A stretch of DNA of 36,403 nt from Clostridia bacterium (GCA_017936565.1 JAGBFG010000050.1:1-36403), one strand, 5' to 3'. Positions 3,901-11,934 are shown, counted from the first letter of the stretch. Program-made: numbers and translations. Notes: a model not told the origin generated them from the letters alone.

Positions 3901-6558
3901 ATGGCAATTTTCAAGTGCAAAATCTGCGGCGGAGCCTTGCAAATAGATGACAGCCAATCTGTTGCTACTTGCGAATACTGTGGCACCAAGCAAACTCTCC
4001 CTAAGCTTGACGACGAGCGCAGAGCCAATCTTTACGACAGAGCAAACCATTTCCGTCGTAACAACGATTTTGATAAAGCGATGGGAATGTACGAAAATAT
4101 TTTGAATGAGGACAATACCGATGCCGAGGCATACTGGTCGATTGTTCTTTGTCGCTATGGCGTTGAATATGTGGAAGACCCCTCAACGCACAAGCATATT
4201 CCCACAATCAATCGCGCACAATTTACATCTATATTTGACGATGAGGACTATAAGTCTGCCATTGCCAACGCGGATGAGTATCAGCGCGAGATTTACGAAG
4301 CAGAAGCGGCTGTGATCAACCAAATACAGAAAGGTATTCTCGCTATTTCTCAAAAGGAAGAGCCATTTGATATATTTATTTGCTATAAGGAAACCGATAA
4401 AAACGGGCGCAGAACACAGGATAGCGCCCTTGCCGCGGAGCTTTATCACGAGCTGACGCGAGAAGGATTTAAGGTTTTCTTCTCTCGCATCACCTTGGAA
4501 GATAAGCTCGGCGTCGCTTACGAGCCGTACATATTTGCCGCGCTCCACTCGGCAAAGGTGATGGTTGTCCTTGGTACTCGCCCCGAGCATTTTGATGCGG
4601 TTTGGGTGAAAAATGAATGGAGCCGCTTCCTGGCACTCATCAAAAGCGGCAAGAAGAAAATGCTCATCCCCGCATACAGAGATATGAATCCCTACGACCT
4701 GCCCGAGGAATTTTCGCATTTGCAGGCACAGGATATGTCAAAGCTCGGCTTTATGCAGGATTTGATTCACGCAATCAAAAAGATCGTTGAATTGGATAAG
4801 CCGAAAAACGCGGTAACAAAGCGGACCGTTATTACCGGAGCAAGCGCAGGCATAGATCCACTTTTCAAGAGAGCTTCTATGGCATTGGCAGATGGAGAAT
4901 TTGAGCGGGCGGATGCTTTTTATGAACAGATATTGAACCAAGATCCCGAAAACGCAGAGGCGTATGTAGGCAAGCTGCTTTCAGAATTGCGTCTTAAAAG
5001 CCAAGGCGAGCTTGCAGACAGCGAAACCTCTTTTGAAAACAACAGCAATTACAAAAAAGCCATTTATTTTGCAAATGCAGATTTGAAAAATGAGCTTTCT
5101 TGCGCTTTGCAAGCGGTTCTTATTCGAGTTGAAAACCGTAAGAATGAAGAGATTTATCGAAAGGCAAAGCATTTGCTGGAAAATCCGCAAGACATTCCAA
5201 CCTGTCGAAAAGCACGTCGGCTTTTCCTATCTGTTTCAGGATATCTTGATGCCGATTTTTGCGCGGAAATATGCCAGAAAAGGATAGAGGAATTTCAAGA
5301 AGCGTGGGAGCAGCTGCGCCTTGAACAGCAAAAAGCACGGGAAGAACAACAAATCGCCGCAAAAAAAGCGAAAAAACTCTTTTTTGCGATTGGCACGCCT
5401 GTATTGATTTTGTTCTTTATTTCTATTGCTGCCTATATTTCAATCTTTCGTATCGTCATTCCAAACAGTCAGTATCTTAATGCCATCGCATTGATTGAAG
5501 AACAAAAATACGATGAGGCGATTGACCTTTTAGAAGAAGCAAAAGAAGATGCTTTTTTTGCAAATACGATTGCCAAAATCGAGGAAACGATAAAAAGCAC
5601 CAAGGTGTTGGAGCAAAAGCTCTCAAACGCAATCACCTCGATTGAAAGCAGGGGATATAACAAAGCTGTTATAGATCTTTTATCATCGGGCGTTTCGGTT
5701 GAGCTGATTTACCAGACAGAAGGTGGCACGCTTGTTGATAACGGTGATACTTTTGAGCAGACGCGTTTTCTGTATAAGACACTTGACTCGTTTGATCGAA
5801 TTGTCGATTGTTTACTGGTCGGATACCGCTTTACAGGATGGTCTTGCGAAGGATACAGATATCGGTATTCCGATCAGGTCTTTGAGTTGACTATGGTAGC
5901 CAATTTTAGCAAAATAGAATATGCGATCTGGTATAATCTTGACGGCGGTACGGCAACAAATCCCACCGAGTACGATATAGACGATGACCCTTTTACGCTA
6001 ACGGCACCAAGTAAAACGGGATACACGTTTGTCGGATGGACAGGAACCGACCTGACACGGCCTACAATGAATATTACCATTCTCACAGGCAGCTACGGAA
6101 TCCGTTCTTATACAGCTAATTGGGAAGCAAATAAGTATTCAGTATCGTTTGATGTTGCAGGCGGTAATTCTGCCGTGCCCAATGCTACATACACCTATAA
6201 CAAATCGGTTGCTTTGCCAACACCGCAACGAGATGGTTATACGTTTGCAGGCTGGTACAACGGCACGCAGAGGGTGTCAAACGGTGCTTGGAAAATAACT
6301 GAAAACGTCACCTTGGTAGCAAAATGGAATCCTGTTCCCTATACTATCACCTACAATCTTGGAAATGTTCCCGCAAGCAACCCCAATCAAACAAAGTTCA
6401 CAGTGAACACCAATACGATTGCTTTAATGAATTTGTCGCATGAGAATTATACTTTTGAGGGTTGGTACAGCGACAGTAATTTCACCAATAGGGTGACAAC
6501 TATTCCCAGAGGCACGCAGGGCAACATAACGCTTTACGCCAAATGGACTATAAAATAA
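3901..6558 (+). CDS. Zinc ribbon-TIR-TPR-membrane protein with Listeria-Bacteroides surface repeats, 885 residues
   Basis: Domains in order: zinc ribbon with Cys6, Cys9, Cys24, Cys27; TPR-like helices (about 40-90); TIR domain (about 155-265) starting PFDIFICYKETD; a second TPR-like pair (about 318-360, GEFERADAFYEQIL); an acidic/basic helical linker; one membrane helix (about 492-518); a third TPR-like stretch (525-550); then three to four Listeria-Bacteroides repeats (about 600-882, with GYTFVGW, GYTFAGWY, NYTFEGWY). In the TIR domain Glu208 (AYEPYIFAAL) falls where the catalytic Glu of NAD-cleaving TIR domains sits, so NAD hydrolysis or signalling is plausible. The predicted topology puts TIR inside and the repeats outside. 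GGAGG lies just before ATG 3901. The family is seen in gut Firmicutes; the role is unknown. The domains are sure, the function is not. Confidence 0.85.
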   Translation: MAIFKCKICGGALQIDDSQSVATCEYCGTKQTLPKLDDERRANLYDRANHFRRNNDFDKAMGMYENILNEDNTDAEAYWSIVLCRYGVEYVEDPSTHKHIPTINRAQFTSIFDDEDYKSAIANADEYQREIYEAEAAVINQIQKGILAISQKEEPFDIFICYKETDKNGRRTQDSALAAELYHELTREGFKVFFSRITLEDKLGVAYEPYIFAALHSAKVMVVLGTRPEHFDAVWVKNEWSRFLALIKSGKKKMLIPAYRDMNPYDLPEEFSHLQAQDMSKLGFMQDLIHAIKKIVELDKPKNAVTKRTVITGASAGIDPLFKRASMALADGEFERADAFYEQILNQDPENAEAYVGKLLSELRLKSQGELADSETSFENNSNYKKAIYFANADLKNELSCALQAVLIRVENRKNEEIYRKAKHLLENPQDIPTCRKARRLFLSVSGYLDADFCAEICQKRIEEFQEAWEQLRLEQQKAREEQQIAAKKAKKLFFAIGTPVLILFFISIAAYISIFRIVIPNSQYLNAIALIEEQKYDEAIDLLEEAKEDAFFANTIAKIEETIKSTKVLEQKLSNAITSIESRGYNKAVIDLLSSGVSVELIYQTEGGTLVDNGDTFEQTRFLYKTLDSFDRIVDCLLVGYRFTGWSCEGYRYRYSDQVFELTMVANFSKIEYAIWYNLDGGTATNPTEYDIDDDPFTLTAPSKTGYTFVGWTGTDLTRPTMNITILTGSYGIRSYTANWEANKYSVSFDVAGGNSAVPNATYTYNKSVALPTPQRDGYTFAGWYNGTQRVSNGAWKITENVTLVAKWNPVPYTITYNLGNVPASNPNQTKFTVNTNTIALMNLSHENYTFEGWYSDSNFTNRVTTIPRGTQGNITLYAKWTIK

Positions 6559-6672
6559 CGCCAAGGAACATAATACACCGACTGCAAATGCTTTGCGAGC
6601 ACTTTATAAGTTATGTAAAGAAAGGAGTACAGTTGATTTTCGTTCGTTCGAATTTTGATTTGGAGATAAATT

Positions 6673-7845
6673 ATGAAAAAATTTGTAGACATTATTAAAT
6701 ACGAGGGTGACAACAGCACCCTGATTTGGAAGCATCCCTGCGAGGATTTTAATTCCTTGACCCAGCTTATCGTTCACGAGAGCCAAGAGGCGATCTTCTT
6801 TATGAACGGGCAGGCGCTGGATTTGTTCGGTGCAGGTCGCTATACGCTTGAAACACAGAATATTCCTCTGATTGGAAAGGCATTGAATCGCGCCGCCGGC
6901 GACCAAAGCCCTTTCCATTGCGAGGTCTACTTCATCAACAAGACCGAGCAAATGTCTATTAAATGGGGAACGGACTCAAAGGTACAGTATATTGAGCCCA
7001 CATACGGATTTCCAATCTCCATAGGCGCATCGGGCGAAATGTCGTTGCGCGCAGACGATGCGAGAAAATTGCTTCTCAAGCTGGTAGGAACAGAGAGCTG
7101 CCTCGATCAGCAAAAGCTGGTCAGCTTTTTCCGCGCGTTCCTTATGACGAGAGTAAAAACCTATATGGCGCAGGTGATGAAGTCCAATTCTATCAATGTT
7201 TTTGAGATTGACGAAAATCTTGCCGCCTTCTCGGATTCCATCAAAAAACTGCTCATAAACGATTTTGCGGAGTATGGCATTGCTATTGAACAGTTCTTTG
7301 TTACCACCATTGTCAAGCCCGACGGCGACAGACAGTATGAGAAATTCAAGGAGCTTCACTTCCGTCAATATGCGGATATTGCCGAGGCAAAGCTTCGTCA
7401 GCAGGTCAGCGTAATTGATGCCGAGACAGAGGCGCAGAAGGTTGTTATCGACTCTCAGGCGCAGGCAACCAAGCGCGCCCAAGAGGGATACACTTACGCC
7501 CAAGAGCGCGGCTTTGACGTTGCCGAAAAGGTGGCTACCAACGAGGGCGTTGGTCAAATGACCAATCTCGGTGTTGGACTTGGCGCAATGGCGGGTGTCG
7601 GCGGGGTCGTTGGCGGCGTTGTCGGTACTGCGGTTGGAGATGCGATTGACGGTACCGCTTCTGTCGCGCCCAAAGCAACAGAAGGTATTTTCTGCGACAA
7701 CTGCGGCGCAAAGCTCACTCCTGATGCGGTATTCTGCGATGAATGCGGAACGGCTGTTGCCAAAGCAAGCGACACTTGCGCGAAATGCGGTTATAAGTTC
7801 GAGCGCTCCGGCAAATTCTGCCCCAAGTGCGGAACAAAGAGATAA
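6673..7845 (+). CDS. SPFH-domain protein with C-terminal zinc ribbons (YdjI-like), 390 residues
   Basis: Residues 1-255 form an SPFH/band-7-like module of the type often labelled virion core protein (YdjI family), with a long C-terminal helix AEAKLRQQVSVIDAETEAQKVV. A glycine-rich hydrophobic stretch follows (about 298-325, GVGLGAMAGVGGVVGGVVG). Four CxxC pairs (Cys341/344, 355/358, 369/372, 383/386) make two double zinc ribbons. SPFH proteins oligomerise on membranes as scaffolds, and YdjI-type relatives in Bacillus belong to phage-shock-like envelope stress systems. The start ATG 6673 follows TGGAG. A stronger AAAGGAG at 6621-6627 precedes a 21-codon TTG frame (6633-6698) that overlaps this start. 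It lies in the same direction as the TIR gene with a 114-base gap and no terminator, so co-transcription is likely. The shared zinc ribbons suggest the TIR protein and this scaffold work together. Confidence 0.85.
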   Translation: MKKFVDIIKYEGDNSTLIWKHPCEDFNSLTQLIVHESQEAIFFMNGQALDLFGAGRYTLETQNIPLIGKALNRAAGDQSPFHCEVYFINKTEQMSIKWGTDSKVQYIEPTYGFPISIGASGEMSLRADDARKLLLKLVGTESCLDQQKLVSFFRAFLMTRVKTYMAQVMKSNSINVFEIDENLAAFSDSIKKLLINDFAEYGIAIEQFFVTTIVKPDGDRQYEKFKELHFRQYADIAEAKLRQQVSVIDAETEAQKVVIDSQAQATKRAQEGYTYAQERGFDVAEKVATNEGVGQMTNLGVGLGAMAGVGGVVGGVVGTAVGDAIDGTASVAPKATEGIFCDNCGAKLTPDAVFCDECGTAVAKASDTCAKCGYKFERSGKFCPKCGTKR

Positions 7846-7916
7846 AACAAGGCGTTTGAGAAAAATATAAAAACAAGCCAGAATGAACAACAACGAATAA
7901 TAGGAGTATCGTACAA

Positions 7917-8627
7917 ATGAAAAAGAGTTTTGGTATATACAGCATTATATGGGCTATCTGTCTCGCTGTTTTTAACGTTATAGTATTTGTTACCCCAAGC
8001 GAAATCGGTGCTGTCAGCAAATTTAACGGCTCGTTTTGGGTAGGATACATATTCATTACAGTTGCTTTTATCGGTCAACTTATATGCGCTTTTTTCGCAT
8101 TCAGAGCGAGAAGCCTTAAAAGGTTTTTCTACAATATTCCCTTGCTCTCCATCAGTTATTCCGCCCTTTTGGCTATGCTGATTGCCGGAAGTGTTTTCTT
8201 GGTTTTTCCCGCTCTTCCCGAGTGGATGGGCATTGTGGTATGCGTTATCGTTCTTGCTCTCAACGCAATTTCCGTTATTAAAGCAAACGCCGCGGCAGGA
8301 ATTGTGGACGGTATTGACAATAGGATCAAGGCGCAGACGCTCCTCATCAAAAATCTTTCTGTTGATGCGCAAAGTCTTATGACCACGGCAAAGTCAGATG
8401 CGCTTCGGGAAGAGGCAAAGAAGGTTTATGAGGCAATCTTGTACAGTGATCCTATGGCAAACGCCGCGCTTTCTGACTTAGATGCTCAGCTTCAAAAGCA
8501 GTTCGCCGCCTTTAACGATGCTATGATATCAGAGGATATTACGCTTGCGGTGGAAACGGCGAATGTACTGATTGATCTGCTTCAAAAAAGAAATCAGCAT
8601 TGCAAGCTTATGAAGAAAGAGGCTTAA
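7917..8627 (+). CDS. Four-helix membrane protein with cytoplasmic helical tail, unknown
   Basis: 236 residues. Four hydrophobic helices are visible at about 7-27, 38-60, 74-97 and 102-122. They are followed by a soluble helical region of about 110 residues (KAQTLLIKNLSVDAQSL..., ending QKRNQHCKLMKKEA) that looks like a coiled-coil or helical bundle. The start ATG 7917 follows TAGGAG at 71 bases after the SPFH gene, and the stop is one base before the next start, so it is embedded in the cluster. I do not recognise a family. The layout would let it anchor the SPFH or TIR protein at the membrane, which is inference. Confidence 0.7.
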   Translation: MKKSFGIYSIIWAICLAVFNVIVFVTPSEIGAVSKFNGSFWVGYIFITVAFIGQLICAFFAFRARSLKRFFYNIPLLSISYSALLAMLIAGSVFLVFPALPEWMGIVVCVIVLALNAISVIKANAAAGIVDGIDNRIKAQTLLIKNLSVDAQSLMTTAKSDALREEAKKVYEAILYSDPMANAALSDLDAQLQKQFAAFNDAMISEDITLAVETANVLIDLLQKRNQHCKLMKKEA

Positions 8628-8628
8628 T

Positions 8629-9120
8629 ATGAAAGCAAGTGTTCATCATATTGGATACGGTCAAATTGAATACAATGAAAATTTTTGGACAGGAAAACGG
8701 GAGCTCACCATTGACGGAGAAAAGCTGCCAAAGAAAAAGAAAAATGTATTTACATTAAATAGCGAAGGCGAAGCTTTAGACTGTCACATCAAGGGAAGCT
8801 TTTTAACAGGCGCCGCTTTATACGTAGATCAGGATGTGATACAGCTAACTACCTCTTGCAAATGGTACGAGATCCTTTGCTCCATCTTGATTTTCGTCTT
8901 TGTTTTAATTTGGGGAAACAGCACCGTGCTTTGTATGATTATGCCGATTGTCGGGGGCGCGGTTGGCGGCGCCATTAGCGCTTTTGCGGCTTTTGCCAAT
9001 CTTTTCCTGATGAAACAAATAAAGAAGGTACGCTATAAGCTTTTAGCCTGGCTTATTATGTTTATCGTAACGGTTCGGCTTTGTTCCTTGATTGCGCAAT
9101 TCTTTTTAATTTTTATTTGA
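8629..9120 (+). CDS. Membrane protein with N-terminal soluble beta domain, 163 residues
   Basis: Residues 1-80 look beta-rich (GYGQIEYNENFWTGKRELTIDG, then LDCHIKGSFLTGAALYVDQDVI). Three membrane helices follow at about 83-100, 101-128 (glycine/alanine-rich, VGGAVGGAISAFAAFA) and 137-161. ATG 8629 starts one base after the previous stop, with AAGAAAGAGG just upstream, so the two are translationally coupled. It is the last gene of the cluster, and a hairpin follows at 9142. No family is recognised. Similar small beta-plus-helices proteins act as envelope stress accessory factors, but this is only analogy. Confidence 0.65.
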   Translation: MKASVHHIGYGQIEYNENFWTGKRELTIDGEKLPKKKKNVFTLNSEGEALDCHIKGSFLTGAALYVDQDVIQLTTSCKWYEILCSILIFVFVLIWGNSTVLCMIMPIVGGAVGGAISAFAAFANLFLMKQIKKVRYKLLAWLIMFIVTVRLCSLIAQFFLIFI

Positions 9121-9141
9121 TTTTATTTGCTGATAAAAAGG

Positions 9142-9176
9142 GACGGTCTCGCGGGCAGGCGAGACCGTCTTCTGTT
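9142..9176 (+). terminator. Hairpin ending the TIR/SPFH cluster
   Basis: GACGGTCTCGC (9142-9152) pairs perfectly with GCGAGACCGTC (9159-9169) over a 6-base loop, followed by TTCTGTTCTTT. The T-tract is interrupted, so termination may be partial. The second hairpin at 9262-9293 would complete it. Confidence 0.6.
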
Positions 9177-9220
9177 CTTTGCCATTTCTATGATAGGCAA
9201 TGAGCGCGCTTTTTTTGAAA

Positions 9221-9293
9221 ATCCCCTCATTTTGCGCCTTTGTTGGCACAAAAAAATGAAACGGGCTGTCTTTGAAAGGACAGCCCGTTTTTT
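9221..9293 (+). repeat. Double-hairpin repeat, copy 2, acting as bidirectional terminator
   Basis: The core at 9231-9252 (TTTGCGCCTTTG...) matches copy 1 at 3101-3122 and the reverse of copy 3 at 31247-31268. It is followed by CGGGCTGTC / GACAGCCCG and TTTTTT (9262-9293). On the minus strand the same stem is followed by TTTCATTTTTTT, so it also terminates folC. The upstream 30 bases (CAATGAGCGC...) resemble those upstream of copy 1. Confidence 0.8.
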
Positions 9294-9296
9294 AGC

Positions 9297-10547
9297 TCAC
9301 AGGGATGCGTAAACGTAAAGCGAGCCAAGGCACAAAAGGGGAACGCCGTCAGCCTTCGCCGCATTCTTTGCTTTCTCTAACGCTTCGCTTATACTGTTGC
9401 AGGCAAACGCCTCAATGCCAGCACCCCGAAGCACCTCGGCATATTCCGTGGCGAGAAGCGCACGGGGATTATCCGGGGTCAGCGTGAACGCCTTGGAAGC
9501 CACGCTTGCAAGGGATTTTGCTATGACTGTATAATCCTTATCGCGAAGCACGCCCGTCATAACATAGACCTTTTTATCGCCGAAATAAAGCTTGATGCTC
9601 TCGACAGCCGCCGCAATTCCCTGCGGATTATGGGCACCGTCAAATATGACAAGCGGCTCCTTACAGAGTATCTCAAAGCGCGCAGGCCACTTTGCCTTTC
9701 TCAATCCGTCTTTTATCGCTTGCTCACTCACGGCAACGCCTGCCTTGCGGAGTATATCCACCGCCGTCAGCACGCTTGCGGCGTTTCTTGGCTGATATGA
9801 GCCAAGCAGACTGATGTGTATATCCTTATGCTCCCCGAAATCAAAGCGGCTGCCGTCAAGGCTCATACGAAGCTCCTTGATAGCAGAATAATCGGTTAAG
9901 GTCAGCTCTGCGCCCTTCTCTTTGGCGCACTCTCTTATTACTTTCTCTGCCGTTTTATCGGTGCCACCGAACAGCACAGGGCGCCCCGTCTTGATGATGC
10001 CTGCCTTTTCTGCGGCAATTTTCTCAACCGTATCTCCCAAAAAGGCGGTATGGTCCAAGGCGACACCCGTTATGACCGATAAAAGCGGCTCTTGTATCAC
10101 GTTGGTGGAATCGAGTCTGCCGCCCATTCCCGCTTCAAGCACGACAATATCGCACCTCTTTTGCCTGAAATACGCAAGGGCAAGAGCGGTTATCAGCTCA
10201 AACTCGGTGGGCTTATCCTGCATAGAGTCGGCTATGGGGCGTATCCATTCGGTCAGCTCTATCAGCTCAGAGTCGCCAATACTTTCTCCGTTTACCCGTA
10301 TTTGCTCGTTAAACACCTTGACATAGGGCGAGGTATAAAGCCCAACCGTATAGCCTGCCTCGCAAAGCACCGAGGCCAGCATAGAAGAAAAGGAGCCCTT
10401 ACCGTTGGTTCCCGCGACATGAATACATTTAAGGTCTCTTTCAGGTCTGCCGATAAGCTCGCACAGCTTATCTATGCGTGCAAGACCGGGCTTGCAAAAG
10501 CACCAATTTACACCGTGGATATAAGCAAGACATTCCGAATAATTCAC
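9297..10547 (-). CDS. folC: Folylpolyglutamate synthase / dihydrofolate synthase
   Basis: 416 residues, normal length for FolC. The Mur-ligase-type ATP site is GTNGKGS (46-52). VVLEAGMGGRLDSTN and IFDGAHNPQGI are the other family signatures. The enzyme adds glutamate to dihydropteroate and to reduced folates in the cytoplasm, which makes and traps folate cofactors. It follows folT by 12 bases on the minus strand, so both genes are under the THF riboswitch at 11156-11253. With the folate importer gene in front of it, the operon looks like a salvage unit, importing folate and then polyglutamylating it to hold it. Whether this protein also has dihydrofolate synthase activity cannot be told from sequence alone. 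Confidence 0.95.
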   Translation of the reverse strand: MNYSECLAYIHGVNWCFCKPGLARIDKLCELIGRPERDLKCIHVAGTNGKGSFSSMLASVLCEAGYTVGLYTSPYVKVFNEQIRVNGESIGDSELIELTEWIRPIADSMQDKPTEFELITALALAYFRQKRCDIVVLEAGMGGRLDSTNVIQEPLLSVITGVALDHTAFLGDTVEKIAAEKAGIIKTGRPVLFGGTDKTAEKVIRECAKEKGAELTLTDYSAIKELRMSLDGSRFDFGEHKDIHISLLGSYQPRNAASVLTAVDILRKAGVAVSEQAIKDGLRKAKWPARFEILCKEPLVIFDGAHNPQGIAAAVESIKLYFGDKKVYVMTGVLRDKDYTVIAKSLASVASKAFTLTPDNPRALLATEYAEVLRGAGIEAFACNSISEALEKAKNAAKADGVPLLCLGSLYVYASL

Positions 10548-10559
10548 ATTTTTTCTCCC

Positions 10560-11072
10560 TTAAAGTCCTGTAAGTCTGCGGAAATAGGCATTGCGGTACA
10601 GCAAACAAAGCACGGTTATTTCAAGCGGCGCGATTAAAAGGTAAAGCGGTATGCGCCAAAGCACCGCCCAGCTATAAAAGGCAAAGAGCCCAATGGGCTT
10701 TATAATCATAGAACCAATCAGATGCCCGACAGCCCCCGAGACAATTATTTTCATATATCCGCTTTTTTTCACGATATATTTTGCCACGAAGCCCGAAAAA
10801 AAGCCAACCGCCGCCGCCCCGAGCGTTACCACCAGATTAGGCGGATAAGCTTGTGCAGACAAAAGATAACTGATAAGGTCGGTAGCGATACCCACCCCCG
10901 CTCCCAAAAAGGGACCAAACAGAATTCCCGAGAGAATGATAGGCAAATTCTCGAAGGTTATCCGAAAAAGACCGTCACCGAAGTTCAAAAAATTCTTGCA
11001 AAAAATGCCGATGACGACACTCATTGCCACCAACATGGCGGCAAGTGTTATCGCGCGCGTTGCTTTTCTCAT
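10560..11072 (-). CDS. folT: Folate ECF transporter S component
   Basis: A 170-residue integral membrane protein with about six helices and the FolT pattern: ITLAAMLVAMSVVIGIF, FRITFENLPIILSGILFGP, and GIATDLISYLLS. It binds folate from outside and uses the shared EcfA1-EcfA2-EcfT energising module, encoded here at 18956-21531. The start is ATG 11072, seven bases after AAAGGAGG. An upstream in-frame start at 11234 would fall inside the riboswitch and is rejected. Folate as the substrate is supported by the THF riboswitch and by folC downstream. Confidence 0.9.
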   Translation of the reverse strand: MRKATRAITLAAMLVAMSVVIGIFCKNFLNFGDGLFRITFENLPIILSGILFGPFLGAGVGIATDLISYLLSAQAYPPNLVVTLGAAAVGFFSGFVAKYIVKKSGYMKIIVSGAVGHLIGSMIIKPIGLFAFYSWAVLWRIPLYLLIAPLEITVLCLLYRNAYFRRLTGL

Positions 11073-11080
11073 AAAAAAAT

Positions 11081-11125
11081 GCCTCCTTTTCCCAAAGCTA
11101 CCATATGGCTTAGGTGAAAGGAGAC
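11081..11125 (-). promoter_or_regulatory. Shine-Dalgarno-blocking hairpin of the folT leader
   Basis: On the minus strand GTCTCCTTT (11117-11125) pairs with AAAGGAGGC (11081-11089), which holds the folT ribosome site. An inner pairing CCTAAGC / GCTTTGG extends it. It lies just after the THF aptamer and is the likely expression platform, working at translation. Confidence 0.7.
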
Positions 11126-11155
11126 AACCAGCGTTTGCTTCTGCCCTGTGCCGTA

Positions 11156-11253
11156 TGAAGCGGGATGCAAAGAACGGACCGCAAGCTCTTGCTTTTCGTC
11201 CTGCAGGCAACTCCCCGTCCCACAGGCACTTCACGCCCGTACTTTTACTCTTC
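11156..11253 (-). promoter_or_regulatory. THF (tetrahydrofolate) riboswitch aptamer
   Basis: Reading the minus strand, the conserved blocks of the folT-associated THF riboswitch appear in order: AAGAGTA, GGCGTGAAGTG, GGGGAGTTG, GGACGAA, TTGCGGT and TTTGCATCCCGCTTC. The 5' GAAG and 3' CTTC close P1. It sits between a consensus promoter and folT, as in other Clostridia. Bound reduced folate should lower folT-folC expression. Confidence 0.88.
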
Positions 11254-11269
11254 TTGATTTTATAAGGCT

Positions 11270-11297
11270 ATTATAGCACAAATTTTTTTCTTGTCAA
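11270..11297 (-). promoter_or_regulatory. Promoter of the folT-folC operon
   Basis: TTGACA (11292-11297), 16 bases, TATAAT (11270-11275) on the minus strand. The transcript would start about 10 bases before the riboswitch. Confidence 0.8.
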
Positions 11298-11340
11298 TAA
11301 CAATCCAGATATTTTTATAGGTTTTTACAGGACTGCTTTT

Positions 11341-11934
11341 TTACAGCCCTTCTATATCGGGAAGGGCGCCGAGCATATGACAGGCAAAGCGCGCCGCGCT
11401 CTCGACCGTAAAGTCGGTTTTGTGGGTTTCCAAAACGGCGGCGAGGACGGGGAATGCAGAAAGGGAAAGAGAAACGCGCACCTGCTCCTTTTTCCAAGAA
11501 AACGATAAGGCAGCGCCCGCTGCCCTTGAAATTCTTTCCGCCCAAAGCAACGAGAGCGTATCGCATCTGGCAGCGCGGGCAACGCCAAGCAAGGAAGAAT
11601 CATCGCCTTTTTCCCCAGCAGTTCCCGCAAAAACGATATAAGCGGTATCATCCTCGGCGTACGCTGACAGGGTAAGGTCCGCGAAGGCGGCTTTCAGCTC
11701 GGTATACAGCAGCGTCAAGACAGTGACAAGACGCTCTTCATCGGCAAACGCACAGAAATCAAGAGAGATATCCGCCGCGACCTCACTATCCACATAATCC
11801 AACAGATACGCCCGAAAGGCAGAAAGAAACGGAGAAAGCAAAAGGGGCTTTTGCGTCGCTTTCTCTTTATCGGCTAATTGCATAAAGATTTCCTTATCCT
11901 TCGCAAAGAATTGCGCTTCTTGCTTGTGAGCCAC
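11341..11934 (-). CDS. Unknown protein, possible degenerate histidine-kinase ATPase fold
   Basis: 197 residues, GTG start at 11934 behind AAAGGAGAAGG. No clear family. The second half runs like a GHKL/HATPase domain with key residues lost. ADEERLVTVLTLLYTELKAAF (about 67-87) occupies the place of the DxxRLxQVLxNLLxNAxKF helix but lacks the Asn. TAYIVFAG stands for the D-box strand. LLWAERISRAAGAALSFSW, then VRVSLSL, mimics the family's closing GLxIxxxIxxxHGGxIxxxS...xxxLP. No phospho-acceptor His domain or membrane segment is present. The gene follows a foldase lipoprotein gene by 22 bases and is probably co-transcribed. An anti-sigma or partner-switching role is possible, but this is weak inference. 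Confidence 0.5.
   Translation of the reverse strand: MAHKQEAQFFAKDKEIFMQLADKEKATQKPLLLSPFLSAFRAYLLDYVDSEVAADISLDFCAFADEERLVTVLTLLYTELKAAFADLTLSAYAEDDTAYIVFAGTAGEKGDDSSLLGVARAARCDTLSLLWAERISRAAGAALSFSWKKEQVRVSLSLSAFPVLAAVLETHKTDFTVESAARFACHMLGALPDIEGL

Noticed and set aside
6976..7893. A 305-codon open frame antisense to the SPFH gene
   Set aside because: It has no ribosome site or recognisable domain, and the plus-strand frame encodes a clear SPFH-zinc ribbon protein. The open antisense frame follows from codon bias.
1200..9300. Integrated phage or ICE at tRNA-Arg
   Set aside because: No integrase, transposase, phage structural gene or duplicated tRNA 3' end is present, so only accessory status is supported.
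9127..9312. 61-codon open frame after the membrane gene
   Set aside because: It runs through the terminator stems and repeat copy 2, without a ribosome site.
11073..11234. N-terminal extension of FolT from 11234
   Set aside because: The stretch is the THF riboswitch and its hairpin. The real start ATG 11072 has AAAGGAGG and the normal FolT beginning.
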